From assembly GCF_003386235.1 (NCBI RefSeq), contig NZ_QRDZ01000027.1, forward strand, positions 78,073 to 142,072: a DNA stretch of 64,000 nt. Reading direction: 5' to 3'. This stretch comes from Cohnella phaseoli (GTDB lineage Bacteria; Bacillota; Bacilli; Paenibacillales; Paenibacillaceae). A model generated the notes under the pieces. It saw only the letters and a program-made list of their open reading frames with translations, had not been told where the DNA came from and did not search any database. The position numbers and the translations under genes are program-made. Positions 8,424 through 17,503 of this stretch are shown piece by piece (positions within the stretch are counted from its first letter, which is position 1; every line of letters starts with the position of its first letter).

Positions 8424-8975
8424 ATGCGAAAGAACGACAGGGACGTCGCGCTTGGGCGGTTTCTGAGCCTGGTGCTTCGCCATAATCCAGCTGCGGCGGG
8501 AATTAAACTGGACGACAACGGTTGGGCCGATGTCGACAGCCTGCTGGCAGGCTGCAATCGCGCGGGCAAGAAGATCGACCCGGAAACGCTGGAGAGAATC
8601 GTTCGCGAGAACAACAAGCAGCGATACAAGTTTAACGAAGACCGAACCCGGATACGGGCCAATCAGGGGCATTCGGTGACGGTCGACGTGGAGATGGAGG
8701 AATGCGCTCCTCCCGAAAGGCTGTACCACGGAACGGCTTCCCGTTCATTAGAGAGTATTCGCGCTGAAGGCATCCAAAAGGGGTCCCGGCAGCATGTGCA
8801 TTTGTCGCGTGATACGGAGACGGCGATGCAGGTAGGCAAACGGCACGGGAGGCCACTCCTGCTGCGGGTCTCGGCGGCGAACATGCATCGGGACGGCCAC
8901 AAGTTCTGGTTATCCGAGAACGGAGTCTGGCTGTGCGAGCATGTGCCGTGGGCGTATGTGACGCAAGAAGAATAG
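8424..8975 (+). CDS. kptA: RNA 2'-phosphotransferase, Tpt1/KptA family
   Basis: A 183-residue protein of normal length for KptA. The N-terminal winged-helix part starts with ALGRFLSLVLRHNPAAAGIK (Arg-His pair near 19-20), followed by GWADVDSLL and RYKFNEDRTRIRANQGHS. The ART-like catalytic half has LYHGTASRSLESIRAEGI and GSRQHVHLS. Tpt1/KptA removes a 2'-phosphate from RNA using NAD, releasing ADP-ribose 1'',2''-cyclic phosphate. Bacteria usually lack tRNA splicing that creates such phosphates, so the cellular role is unclear. The position after NADAR and PARG-like genes points to NAD/ADP-ribose chemistry. The start has GAGAGGAGG about 9 nt upstream. Confidence 0.9.
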   Translation: MRKNDRDVALGRFLSLVLRHNPAAAGIKLDDNGWADVDSLLAGCNRAGKKIDPETLERIVRENNKQRYKFNEDRTRIRANQGHSVTVDVEMEECAPPERLYHGTASRSLESIRAEGIQKGSRQHVHLSRDTETAMQVGKRHGRPLLLRVSAANMHRDGHKFWLSENGVWLCEHVPWAYVTQEE

Positions 8976-9062
8976 GCTAAGAGGACTGAGGCATCTGGCG
9001 GAATCGAACCTTTTCCCTTTACCCGACCAATATGGGGCAAGAGAGATGAGGGGGAGAAGCCG

Positions 9063-9584
9063 ATGAGAAAATTGATGCTTGTGTGGATTGCGGTAATGGC
9101 GCTTGCGCTGGCGGCGTGCGGAGACAAGAAGGAGGCGCTGCCGTCTCCATTGGACTATATGGATTCCGTGGCGAGCGTAGACCTGGCTGCCGAGACCGGA
9201 GGGCTGAGCGATCTCGGTATTTCAGAGCAAGAGGTGGTCGCTCAGCGCGGAGAACCGAAGCTGAAAGGAAAGCTGCAAGGCTCGACGAGCTGGCGGGGAG
9301 ATGTGGTCCTCGATTACGGAGATTTCACTTACAATCTCAATGGCGGGCGGGTCGAAGGCTATTCTCTGAACGGGGAAGCGGCGACGGCTAGGCAGGTGAA
9401 AATCGGCGATGACGGGGCTCGGATAGAGACGCAATACGGCAAAGACCATTACGTGCGCGAGATCGATCAATTGCGAATTTGGGGTTACCTGGATAAGGAG
9501 AACGGCAGAGCGATCGAATTCATGATGGAAAACGATCGTGTGACGATGATCGCCGTAGCCGATTTTGCGATGTATGAGTCATGA
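9063..9584 (+). CDS. Small secreted lipoprotein of unknown function
   Basis: A 173-residue protein with a lipoprotein signal: MRKL, a hydrophobic stretch, then LALAAC with the lipobox Cys at residue 20. The mature part has alternating beta-like segments (LQGSTSWRGDVVLDYGDFTY, later REIDQLRIWGYLDK), but I do not recognise a named family. It is probably anchored to the outer face of the membrane. A GGGGGAG ribosome binding site lies just upstream of ATG 9063. Its stop overlaps the next start (ATGA at 9581-9584), so it is likely co-translated with the serine hydrolase. Confidence 0.75.
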   Translation: MRKLMLVWIAVMALALAACGDKKEALPSPLDYMDSVASVDLAAETGGLSDLGISEQEVVAQRGEPKLKGKLQGSTSWRGDVVLDYGDFTYNLNGGRVEGYSLNGEAATARQVKIGDDGARIETQYGKDHYVREIDQLRIWGYLDKENGRAIEFMMENDRVTMIAVADFAMYES

Positions 9585-11056
9585 AAAGGGTGTTAGGTCT
9601 ACTGTTAGGTCTGCTGTTTGCAGCGCTGATCGCGACCGTATCGTTCTTCCCTCCGTATGGCGTGCATGCGTCCGCGGCGTCCGGTTTGGGGCTGGATACG
9701 GCGAAGATCGATGCTCTGGTTCAAGAGGCGATGGAGCAGTATCGGATTCCGGGGCTGGCCGTCGGTTTCGTGCATAGAGACCACACGGTGTACGTGCAAG
9801 GATACGGGATAGCCGACGAAGGCAAGCGGCCGGTATCCCCCGCAACGCCGTTCATGCTAGGCTCGATAAGCAAATCGTTCACCGCGCTTGCGATCATGCA
9901 GCTTGTCGAGCAAGGAAGGCTAAAGTTGGACGATCCCGTCCGGCAGCACTTGCCGGAGCTGCGCTGGGAGGAATTCGAAGCGGGCGGTCCGGTCACGGTA
10001 CGTCATCTGCTGAACCAGACGAGCGGATTGTCTACCTATCACGGCAAAGCGTGGCTTGCCGACGGTAAACTCATGCCGGCGGATGCGCTCCGCCGGTTGG
10101 ACGGGGTTAAGCTTAAAGAGGCGGCGGGAGCCGTCTTTTATTATTCCAACGTTAATTTCGTATTGCTTGGAGAGATCGTGGCCCGGGTCTCGGGAATGAG
10201 CTATGAGAAATATGTCGTCAAGAGCATCTTTCAACCGTTGGAGATGCGGAATAGCTTTGACGGGAATTCGGATGACGGAAGAATGGCCGTCGGCTATCAG
10301 TCCGTATTCGGCAAAATGCTGGAGACGAGGCACCCGATAGCGCCAGCGCTCGTTCCCGCCGGTTTTTTGGCTGCCTCGGCTGAGGATATGACGCATTACC
10401 TGACCGTTCAGCTCAACGGGGGGCAATATGGCGGCCGAGCAATTTTGACCCCGGAAGGAATCCGAACGATGCATACGCCGGAAGCCGGCCAATCCTACGG
10501 CTTTGGCTGGTTTGCTTTCGGAGACAGGATCTGGCACGGCGGGGACAATGAAAACTTTCACTCCGACGTGATCGTCGATCTCGATTCGGGATGGGGGCTC
10601 GTCGTGCTGATGAACACGAATGACGCGTTGAAAACGACGTTATACGGCCATGCCTACGGCGAGCTGTCGATGAGGCTGATGGAGGCGGTAGTGCGCGGTG
10701 GCGATCTGCCGCCGGGGTACCCGCCCTCAGTTCGATTTGGTCCCATTGAAGAGATCCTTAACGCCGCTTATGCAGTTGTGATGGTATGGATCGCAGCCGT
10801 TGTCGTTGGGATAGTTGTTCACCGCGGAAGGGGGGGCAGCCGGTTCCCGGTCTGGCTTCGAGCGTTGGCGATCGCACTTCTTTACATCATGCTGCCGCTA
10901 ACGGTACTGATCGCAGTGCCGCGGCTGGCCGGAGCGCCTTGGGGAACGGTGTTAAGATTTTGCCCAGGCTCGGGGCATGCTCTGTTGGTTTTATCGTTCG
11001 CGTTAATTGTGCTCGGAACGGTCCAAATGTTCTCGCTTACAGCCCGGCGAGTATAA
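9581..11056 (+). CDS. Beta-lactamase-like serine hydrolase, membrane-bound
   Basis: A 491-residue protein of the class C beta-lactamase/esterase superfamily (Pfam Beta-lactamase). After a signal sequence ending near HASAAS, the catalytic SxxK motif appears in MLGSISKSFTALAIM. The YxN motif appears in VFYYSNVNFVLLGE, and a late WHGGDNENFHSD segment corresponds to the HxG/KTG region. The C-terminal 120 residues contain about three membrane helices, so the enzyme is probably tethered with its catalytic domain outside. Such proteins are often peptidases or esterases acting on cell-wall or D-amino-acid substrates. The exact substrate cannot be told. It is co-translated with the upstream lipoprotein. 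Confidence 0.85.
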   Translation: MKRVLGLLLGLLFAALIATVSFFPPYGVHASAASGLGLDTAKIDALVQEAMEQYRIPGLAVGFVHRDHTVYVQGYGIADEGKRPVSPATPFMLGSISKSFTALAIMQLVEQGRLKLDDPVRQHLPELRWEEFEAGGPVTVRHLLNQTSGLSTYHGKAWLADGKLMPADALRRLDGVKLKEAAGAVFYYSNVNFVLLGEIVARVSGMSYEKYVVKSIFQPLEMRNSFDGNSDDGRMAVGYQSVFGKMLETRHPIAPALVPAGFLAASAEDMTHYLTVQLNGGQYGGRAILTPEGIRTMHTPEAGQSYGFGWFAFGDRIWHGGDNENFHSDVIVDLDSGWGLVVLMNTNDALKTTLYGHAYGELSMRLMEAVVRGGDLPPGYPPSVRFGPIEEILNAAYAVVMVWIAAVVVGIVVHRGRGGSRFPVWLRALAIALLYIMLPLTVLIAVPRLAGAPWGTVLRFCPGSGHALLVLSFALIVLGTVQMFSLTARRV

Positions 11057-11139
11057 TCCGCGGGACACGTTTATAAAAAGGGGAAATATGGTACGATAAG
11101 TCAGAGCATAAGCAAAGGCAGACAGTAGGAGACGAGACG

Positions 11140-13812
11140 ATGCGTGCCATATTGAAAATTTATACGACGGATTGGAAAAATATCTTCAAGGTGCCTACGG
11201 GCATTTTCTTGATTTTGGCTATTATTTTGCTTCCGTGCTTGTACAGTTGGGTCAACATCAAGTCGGTGTGGGACCCGTATGCCAATACTTCCGGCGTGAA
11301 GGTTGCGGTAACGAACGAGGACCGGGGAGCGACTGTGCTGGATAAGAGCATCAATGTCGGAGAGGGCCTGATCGACAATTTGCGTAAAAACCCGAAGCTG
11401 GGCTGGACGTTCGTCGACCGCGAGGAAGCGGAGCATGGAGTAGACAACGGCACGTATTACGCGAGCATTCTCGTGCCCGCCGATTTCTCCGAACGCATTA
11501 CGGGAATTGCCGAGGGGCGGCTTGACCGTCCCGAGGTCGTCTATACGGTGAACGAGAAGATCAACGCGATCGCGCCCAAGATTACGTCTTCGGGCGTATC
11601 CGCGATCGCGAAACAGATCAATGAAAGCTTCGCGGAGGCGGTCAGCGAAGCGCTGCTGACGAAGCTTCAAGAGGTCGGGGTGCAGGTCGAGGATCAGCTT
11701 CCTACGATTCGTAAAGTCGAGAGCGGCGTTTTTGAGCTGGAAAGCAAACTGCCGGACATCCGGGCCGCTGGACAGAAGGTGTTGGAGCTGGAGCAGAAGC
11801 TGCCCGAAATTCACGACAAAGCGCAGATTATTACGCAGGTCGAGGCGAAATTGCCGGAAATCGAGCAGGCGGCCAAGCATCTGCTGAAGCTTCAGCAGAA
11901 TTGGCCGAAAGTCGAGGCCGCCGCCTCGGAGGTGCTGGTCATTCAGCAGAAGCTGCCGCTCATTCGACAGGCCGCGGACCGAGTCGCCGAGCTGGATCGC
12001 AACTTCGACCGCGTGGCGGAGGCGATTCAGCTCGCGTCAGACAAAGCGGCCAAAGCCACGGAGCTTGTTGCGGCGGCCCAAGAGGCGCTGCCGCGGGTGG
12101 CGGAGATCGCCGACAAAGGCATTGCCTTTGCGGAGGGTCTCAACGGTTTTCTAACGGCGAACGCGGGGGCTTTCGAGACGATCGCTCCAATCGTGAAGCA
12201 GAATCTGATTTTAGCACAACAGGCCGCAGATGCGGTCGCTCAGCTTACCGGACGGCTTATGGGCATCGACCCGGAGAAGCTGCCGACTCCGGAAGAGGTG
12301 CGCGCGGTTAGAGACCGTCTGGTTGGGGCGGCAGGCGTGCTAGAGAGGACGGCTGCGCTGCTGGAGCGGATCGACTCCTATTTGCCGGGAGAGGCTTTGG
12401 GCAATGCGGCTAAGAGGATTGGCGACGCAGCGGACCGGATGAACCGGCAGGCGGAAATATTGGGCGTTATCGCGTCCGGGCTGGAGAACGGCAAAGCTCC
12501 CGCGAAGGAGCTTGTCGAGCGGCTGAACGCGTTGTCCAAAGAAACGAGCGGGGCGCTGGGAGACGTCTTGGCTCGCTACGACAGCGAGATTGTCCCGGCG
12601 ATTTCGCGCGGACTCGGCAAGCTGACGGAAGCTGCGGGAACTTCGGCTGAGAAGCTGCGGGAGGCTCAGGCGAGGCTGCCGGACGTCGCAGCGATATTGG
12701 AGGATGCGCAGGCCGGGCTGCTCTTCGGACAAGAGGAGCTGAAGAAGCTTCAGGGCGATCTGCCGCAAATCCGGGAGAAGGTGCACGAGCTGTCGCAAGC
12801 TTTCGGAGAGAAAGCGAAGGCGTTCGAGCAGGCAGTGAATCTCGCGGCCCCGTTCGTTCGCGACGAACTTCCGGCAATCGGGAAGAAGCTGGATCAGGCG
12901 GCGGCGTTCGTGAAGAACGACTTGCCCGAAGCGGAGCGGGAACTGTCCAAGCTGGCCGACTTCGTGCGGAACAAGCTTCCGGAGGTCGAATCCGGCGTGC
13001 ACAAGGTGGCGGGACTGGTCAAGAACGATCTTCCGGAGCTGGAGCGCGCGGTGCGCACGGCGGCGGACAAGCTGCGCGAAGTCGAGGAAGACAATCATTT
13101 TGCGGAGCTGTCCAAGCTGCTGCGGGGCGATATTCGGAAAGAAAGCGAGTTTCTGGCCAACCCCGTTCTCGTTAAGGAAAATCGCAAATATCCGATACCG
13201 AACTACGGCTCGGCCATGTCGCCGTTCTACTGCGTGCTGTCGCTATGGGTCGGCGCGACGCTGCTCATCTCCTTGTTGAGAACGGAGCCCGACGATCGGG
13301 AAAACTACAAGGCCTATCAGCTGTTTCTGGGCCGTCTGGGAACCTTCGCGACGATTGGGCTGCTGCAGGCGCTGTTTATTACGCTGGGGGATCTTTTCAT
13401 TTTGGATGCTTACGTCGCCGATCCGCTCGAATTTGTCCTGTTCGCCATGCTGGTCAGCCTCGTGTTCGTGACGATCACATATACGCTGCTGTCGGTTTTC
13501 GGCAATGTGGGCAAAGGGATAGCGATCATCTTTATGGTGTTTCAATTTTCCAGTTCGGGAGGCACGTTCCCGATCAGCACCACTTCTCCGTTCTTCCAGG
13601 CGCTGAACCCGTTTATGCCGTTCACTTATGCGATCAGCCTGCTGAGGGAGGCGGTCGGCGGCATTCTGTGGGAGACGGCGTTGAAAGACATGCTTGCGCT
13701 GATCTTATTTATCGCACTGAGTCTGGTTCTGGCGCTGGCGCTGAAGCGGCCTTTGAGCGGAATTATCCGCAAGTCTACGGAGAATGCCAAGAAGACGAAA
13801 ATCATCGCGTAG
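11140..13812 (+). CDS. YhgE/Pip-family membrane protein with long coiled-coil ectodomain
   Basis: An 890-residue protein. The N-terminus is diagnostic: IFKVPTGIFLILAIILLPCL, then YSWVNIKSVWDPYANTSGVK and VAVTNEDRGA. It is followed by a long extracellular helical region and about five C-terminal membrane helices, the YhgE/Pip (phage infection protein, ABC-2-like) layout. The helical region holds two blocks of repeats of about 22 residues, each carrying an LPxI/LPE motif, at about residues 187-290 and 560-650. Pip homologues are phage receptors in lactococci and ESX/T7SS-linked membrane proteins elsewhere; the function here is not known. ATG 11140 follows GGAGAC. Confidence 0.9.
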   Translation: MRAILKIYTTDWKNIFKVPTGIFLILAIILLPCLYSWVNIKSVWDPYANTSGVKVAVTNEDRGATVLDKSINVGEGLIDNLRKNPKLGWTFVDREEAEHGVDNGTYYASILVPADFSERITGIAEGRLDRPEVVYTVNEKINAIAPKITSSGVSAIAKQINESFAEAVSEALLTKLQEVGVQVEDQLPTIRKVESGVFELESKLPDIRAAGQKVLELEQKLPEIHDKAQIITQVEAKLPEIEQAAKHLLKLQQNWPKVEAAASEVLVIQQKLPLIRQAADRVAELDRNFDRVAEAIQLASDKAAKATELVAAAQEALPRVAEIADKGIAFAEGLNGFLTANAGAFETIAPIVKQNLILAQQAADAVAQLTGRLMGIDPEKLPTPEEVRAVRDRLVGAAGVLERTAALLERIDSYLPGEALGNAAKRIGDAADRMNRQAEILGVIASGLENGKAPAKELVERLNALSKETSGALGDVLARYDSEIVPAISRGLGKLTEAAGTSAEKLREAQARLPDVAAILEDAQAGLLFGQEELKKLQGDLPQIREKVHELSQAFGEKAKAFEQAVNLAAPFVRDELPAIGKKLDQAAAFVKNDLPEAERELSKLADFVRNKLPEVESGVHKVAGLVKNDLPELERAVRTAADKLREVEEDNHFAELSKLLRGDIRKESEFLANPVLVKENRKYPIPNYGSAMSPFYCVLSLWVGATLLISLLRTEPDDRENYKAYQLFLGRLGTFATIGLLQALFITLGDLFILDAYVADPLEFVLFAMLVSLVFVTITYTLLSVFGNVGKGIAIIFMVFQFSSSGGTFPISTTSPFFQALNPFMPFTYAISLLREAVGGILWETALKDMLALILFIALSLVLALALKRPLSGIIRKSTENAKKTKIIA

Positions 13813-13872
13813 GTGTCCGAATATTTCATGTCCAATGTCCGAATGCAACATGGCAAGCATGATGGGGAGTTT

Positions 13873-13895
13873 GTTATCATTGATAACGGTTCTCA
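13873..13895. promoter_or_regulatory. Fur-like box upstream of iron-siderophore binding lipoprotein
   Basis: GTTATCATTGATAAC (13873-13887) is a perfect 7-1-7 inverted repeat. The overlapping TGATAACGGTTCTCA (13881-13895) matches 11 of 14 defined positions of the Bacillus Fur box TGATAATnATTATCA. It lies about 25-50 bp upstream of the start codon of a siderophore-binding lipoprotein gene, which fits iron repression. Confidence 0.55.
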
Positions 13896-13920
13896 TCATG
13901 GAGTAAAGAAGGGAAAGCTC

Positions 13921-14943
13921 ATGTTCATTCGGAAAAATGTTATGCTGCTAGCCGCGTTCTTCCTAGCCGCGGTTTTAATAACCGGTTGCGGGAAAGGGGA
14001 AGAGGGCTCGAATGCCGGTCAGTCGGCGCTTCCGTCCTCCTCTGCGGCGGAATCTCCATCTCCGAGCGAAAGCGCGCAAAGCGCTGATCCGTCCGGCACC
14101 AGAATCTATAAAGACGCTTTGGGCAGAGAGGTTGAAATTCCGACTCATCCCGAGCGGATCATTACTTCCCAATACCTGCCCCAAATGATTGCCCTGGGAA
14201 TAAAGCCGATAGGGGCGGCCACCCATCTGTTAACGGGATTCGACGCGATCAAGGATCAGATCGGTGGGATCGAGGATGTCGGACCGGCCAATGAGCTGAA
14301 TATCGAGAAAGCTTTAACGCTGCAGCCGGATCTTATTCTTGTAGCGGAATGGAACAAGGATAGTGTGGAGCAGCTCAGCAAGATCGCTCCTACAGTTGTC
14401 GTCCAATGGGCGGACAAGGATCCGTTCGGCCATCTGCGCGAAGTAGCCGACGTGTTGGGCAAGACCGACGAAGCGGAGCAGTGGATTCAAGCTTACGAGA
14501 AGAAGAGCGAAGAGGCTCGGAGCAAGCTGGCCGGTCACGTTGCGGACGGCGAGACGTTCGGCGTCGTCGTAATCGGAGGCTATGAAAACAGACAGCTTCG
14601 AGTATACGGCTCCGGCAACGTCGGATATACTTTATTCGAAACGCTTGGGCTTTCCATGACCGATCGCGTCAAAGCGGCATGGGAGAAGGGCGATAATGGC
14701 CAGGGCTTGGCGATTTCGCTTGAACAGCTGCCCGAGCTTGCCTCCGCGGACCGGCTGTTTCTAGTAACGTTCCATAACGATGAAGACTTCGTGAAGGAAG
14801 TCGAGCAGAGCAAGCTCTGGGCGAACCTCCCGGCCGTCAAGAACGACAAGGTTTACACGGTGGACGACGGGCTATGGTTTTCTTACGACGTCATGTCCTT
14901 CGCGGCCCAATTGGACGATGCCGTTCGATTGCTGACTCGTTAA
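13921..14943 (+). CDS. Iron-siderophore ABC transporter substrate-binding lipoprotein
   Basis: A 340-residue protein with signal peptide and lipobox LITGC at residues about 18-22, then a Ser/Pro-rich linker. A type III periplasmic-binding domain follows: TRIYKDALGREVEIPTHPER and RIITSQYLPQMIALGIKPIG are typical of FecB/FhuD-type proteins. It should capture a ferric siderophore or a related chelate outside the membrane. ATG 13921 has GAAGGGAAAG upstream; the longer frame to 13813 crosses the Fur-like box. No permease or ATPase gene is adjacent, so it must work with a transporter encoded elsewhere. The AraC regulator next door carries a related binding domain. Confidence 0.88.
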   Translation: MFIRKNVMLLAAFFLAAVLITGCGKGEEGSNAGQSALPSSSAAESPSPSESAQSADPSGTRIYKDALGREVEIPTHPERIITSQYLPQMIALGIKPIGAATHLLTGFDAIKDQIGGIEDVGPANELNIEKALTLQPDLILVAEWNKDSVEQLSKIAPTVVVQWADKDPFGHLREVADVLGKTDEAEQWIQAYEKKSEEARSKLAGHVADGETFGVVVIGGYENRQLRVYGSGNVGYTLFETLGLSMTDRVKAAWEKGDNGQGLAISLEQLPELASADRLFLVTFHNDEDFVKEVEQSKLWANLPAVKNDKVYTVDDGLWFSYDVMSFAAQLDDAVRLLTR

Positions 14944-15022
14944 GCTTCATAATGAATGAGATTGAGGAAGTTCTCCGATACGAACCGGGGGCTTCCCTTT
15001 TCCTATAGGAGGGAAGATTTGC

Positions 15023-16606
15023 GTGTCCGCCCCTAATGGCTTTTCGCCGCGATTGTCCGCCGTCTACCTCTGGGAGGATATTCGGATCGAATCATTCTCG
15101 CCTTCATCGGGAATTCACGATCGGAAATATGAGAAGCATGCACTGATCGTTGCCCGCGAAGGGGCGGGGCAGTTGTCGGCGGGAGGACGGGAATACGCGC
15201 TGGAGTTTGGAAAATGCTTCATTTTCCCTCCGGGCACATCGCTGCAATTTGATAATTTCTCCGATTATCCGCTTAGCGCATATGTGTTGGAGTTCTATCC
15301 GCTCACACTGGCTGGGGAGGGGCAGTCGACGATTCAGCAAGGAGAATGGGGCATTATTCCGTTCACTCGGATGATCGAACAGGTTCGAGTACTGTACGAG
15401 AGCAGGCATGCGGAGGAAGGGGCGGAGCCCTATCGGCAACATTTGCTCTTCCAGGAAATCATCTATCTTGTGCTGCAATCGGAGGCGAGGAAGCCGAACG
15501 ACGACAGCAGTCAAGCGGTTCGCCAGACGATCGAGTTCATCAAAGCTTCTTATGCCCTCGAATTGACGCTTGCGCAATTGGCCGAAATGGCGGATATGTC
15601 CGAGAGGCACTATTCTCGGCTTTTCTTAAAGCTGACCGGAATGAGTCCGATCGAATACTTGATCAAGCGCCGTCTGAATCGCGCCAAGCAGCTTTTGTTG
15701 ACGTCGGGAGATTCGATTCAGGAAATTGCGGCCATAACCGGCTTCCGCGATCCGTTTCATTTCAGCCGAAGCTTTAAAAGACATATGAACGTCTCTCCCC
15801 GCGTCTACGCCCGTCTCCGAAGGCAGGAAATCCGCATCGTCTGCATGCAGTATTTAGGAGATTTGCTAGCGTTGGGCGTGACTCCGGTAGGTGCTCCGGA
15901 ACTGCTCCTTAAAGGAGGTTATTTACGTGCGAAGACTTCGGATATTGCCGCTGTCGGTTCTTCCGTCGTTCATCCGAATTTGGCTCGAATCGCCGAATTG
16001 CGTCCGGACGTCGTGCTGACCTTCGATGGACACCATTATGAGGACTACGCGCAAATTGCACCTACGTTAAGCATCCCGTGGTTTACGCCATTTTTTGAAC
16101 GATTTCGCTTTATTGCGAACTGGATCGGCAAGGGGAAAGAAGCGGAGCGTTGGATCGAAGAGTATCAAGCGCAAGTTGCAGAGACGAGAAGATCGGCAAT
16201 GAGCGGTCTGGAGGCAAATGCGACCTTCTCCTTCTTCTGGATGAGAGGACTTCCCGAGTCGTTTCAGGTGTATTACGACATGCCGGTATTGTACAGGGAT
16301 TTGCGCTTGCCGGCCCCCGAGGCCGTTGCCCGCGTCCAAAGGCAGGAGGGACATGAGTTCAAGGAGGATATTCCGATTGAAGAGATAGCTCGGTATGCGG
16401 GAGATTATCTCTTTATCGTCGTTTCGGAGGATGCCGAATCCTTGCTTGGCTGGGAGCGGCTGAAGAAGCAGCCGCTCTGGCGCGAACTGGAAGCCGTTCG
16501 GCGCGACCGTGTCTATCGGCTGACCGAAGACTGGATTATGACCGACCCGCTCTCCTTGTCGGGACAGCTCAAGGATTTCGCTCGAATGCTGACCGAGAGA
16601 CGCTGA
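15023..16606 (+). CDS. AraC-family regulator with periplasmic-binding-protein-like domain (Btr/YbbB type)
   Basis: A 527-residue regulator. The N-terminal cupin-like region is followed by an AraC DNA-binding domain at about 170-270 (LTLAQLAEMADMSERHYSRL, then GFRDPFHFSRSFKRHMNVSP). The C-terminal 250 residues resemble a ferric-siderophore binding protein (QYLGDLLALGVTPVGAPELL, IAELRPDVVLTFDGHHYEDY). This is the design of B. subtilis Btr (YbbB), which senses Fe-bacillibactin and activates its uptake genes. Here it presumably senses the siderophore bound by the neighbouring lipoprotein. The GTG start at 15023 has AGGAGGG at 15007-15013. Confidence 0.9.
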   Translation: MSAPNGFSPRLSAVYLWEDIRIESFSPSSGIHDRKYEKHALIVAREGAGQLSAGGREYALEFGKCFIFPPGTSLQFDNFSDYPLSAYVLEFYPLTLAGEGQSTIQQGEWGIIPFTRMIEQVRVLYESRHAEEGAEPYRQHLLFQEIIYLVLQSEARKPNDDSSQAVRQTIEFIKASYALELTLAQLAEMADMSERHYSRLFLKLTGMSPIEYLIKRRLNRAKQLLLTSGDSIQEIAAITGFRDPFHFSRSFKRHMNVSPRVYARLRRQEIRIVCMQYLGDLLALGVTPVGAPELLLKGGYLRAKTSDIAAVGSSVVHPNLARIAELRPDVVLTFDGHHYEDYAQIAPTLSIPWFTPFFERFRFIANWIGKGKEAERWIEEYQAQVAETRRSAMSGLEANATFSFFWMRGLPESFQVYYDMPVLYRDLRLPAPEAVARVQRQEGHEFKEDIPIEEIARYAGDYLFIVVSEDAESLLGWERLKKQPLWRELEAVRRDRVYRLTEDWIMTDPLSLSGQLKDFARMLTERR

Positions 16607-16643
16607 CTTTGGAATTTAAGGATGGAAGCCGGACGGGGTGGGA

Positions 16644-16652
16644 TGCTATAAT
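16644..16652 (+). promoter_or_regulatory. Extended -10 promoter element
   Basis: TGCTATAAT is a consensus extended -10 hexamer (TGnTATAAT) 32 bp upstream of the Bax-inhibitor-1 gene. No good -35 hexamer is visible, which extended -10 promoters tolerate. Confidence 0.5.
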
Positions 16653-16684
16653 TGGAATAATCTTACGGACAAGGTGGGTATGGA

Positions 16685-17425
16685 ATGATTGGACGCAGCG
16701 GTAATCCAACATTAAACGATAGTACGTTCGAGAACTCCGGACATTACGGCGGAACGGAGCGAATGACGATCGACGGCACGGTGAACAAATCGTTCATCAC
16801 GCTGGCGATTTTGCTCGGAGCGGCGTTCGTGACGTGGTCGATGTTCTTCAACGGCCAGAATGTGACTCCTTTTATGATCGGCGGTGCGATCGGCGGACTG
16901 GTGGTCGCTCTGATCGTTAGTTTCAAAGCAACGACCGCTCCCTATCTTGTTCCGGTCTACGCTGCGCTGGAGGGCATGTTCCTCGGAGGGCTGTCCGCGA
17001 CCTACGAATCTCTGTACAACGGCATTACGCTACAGGCTTCCTTGCTGACCATGTGCGTATTTGTTGCCTTGCTGCTTGCGTATAAGGCGCGGATCATCAA
17101 AGCGACCGAGAACTTCAAGCTTGGCGTGTTCGCGGCGACGGCGGGCATTATGCTTCTGTACTTGGCGAGCTTCGTGCTCGGTTTCTTCGGAATCACGATT
17201 CCGTATTTGCACGACAACAGCCTGATCGGTATCGGCATTTCTCTCGTGATCGTGGTTGTGGCGGCGCTTAATCTGGTGCTCGATTTCGATTTCATCGAAA
17301 GCGGCGCGCAGCAGGGCGCACCGAAATACATGGAATGGTACGGCGCGTTCGGCCTGATGGTTACGCTTGTCTGGCTGTATATTGAGATGCTTCGCCTGTT
17401 AGCCAAGATCGCCAGCCGCGATTAA
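16685..17425 (+). CDS. Bax inhibitor-1/YccA family membrane protein
   Basis: A 246-residue protein with seven hydrophobic segments and a short polar N-terminus. Typical Bax1-I features are PVYAALEGMFLGGLSATYES in the middle and the acidic LVLDFDFIESGAQQGAPKYM, then EWYGAFGLMVTLVWLYIEML near the C-terminus. The Asp pair in that region acts as the pH sensor of the calcium-leak channel BsYetJ. A Ca2+ leak or stress-membrane role is likely by family. It has its own promoter and is followed by a strong terminator, so it is probably monocistronic. Confidence 0.88.
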   Translation: MIGRSGNPTLNDSTFENSGHYGGTERMTIDGTVNKSFITLAILLGAAFVTWSMFFNGQNVTPFMIGGAIGGLVVALIVSFKATTAPYLVPVYAALEGMFLGGLSATYESLYNGITLQASLLTMCVFVALLLAYKARIIKATENFKLGVFAATAGIMLLYLASFVLGFFGITIPYLHDNSLIGIGISLVIVVVAALNLVLDFDFIESGAQQGAPKYMEWYGAFGLMVTLVWLYIEMLRLLAKIASRD

Positions 17426-17447
17426 AGCGGCTAGTTGGGATGACGAA

Positions 17448-17482
17448 GGGCTGTTTCGCTTTTGGCGGAGCGGCTCTTTTTT
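17448..17482 (+). terminator. Rho-independent terminator after Bax1-I gene
   Basis: GGGCTGTTTCGC (17448-17459) pairs with GCGGAGCGGCTC (17465-17476), using G-U pairs, across a small loop. A run of T residues (17477-17482) follows. Confidence 0.75.
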
Positions 17483-17503
17483 GTGGTTATAGCCCACGGT
17501 TTT

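Noticed and set aside
12340..13098. 252-codon minus-strand frame inside the YhgE/Pip gene
   Set aside because: It is the antisense shadow of the repetitive helical region; Arg/Leu-rich composition and no domain.
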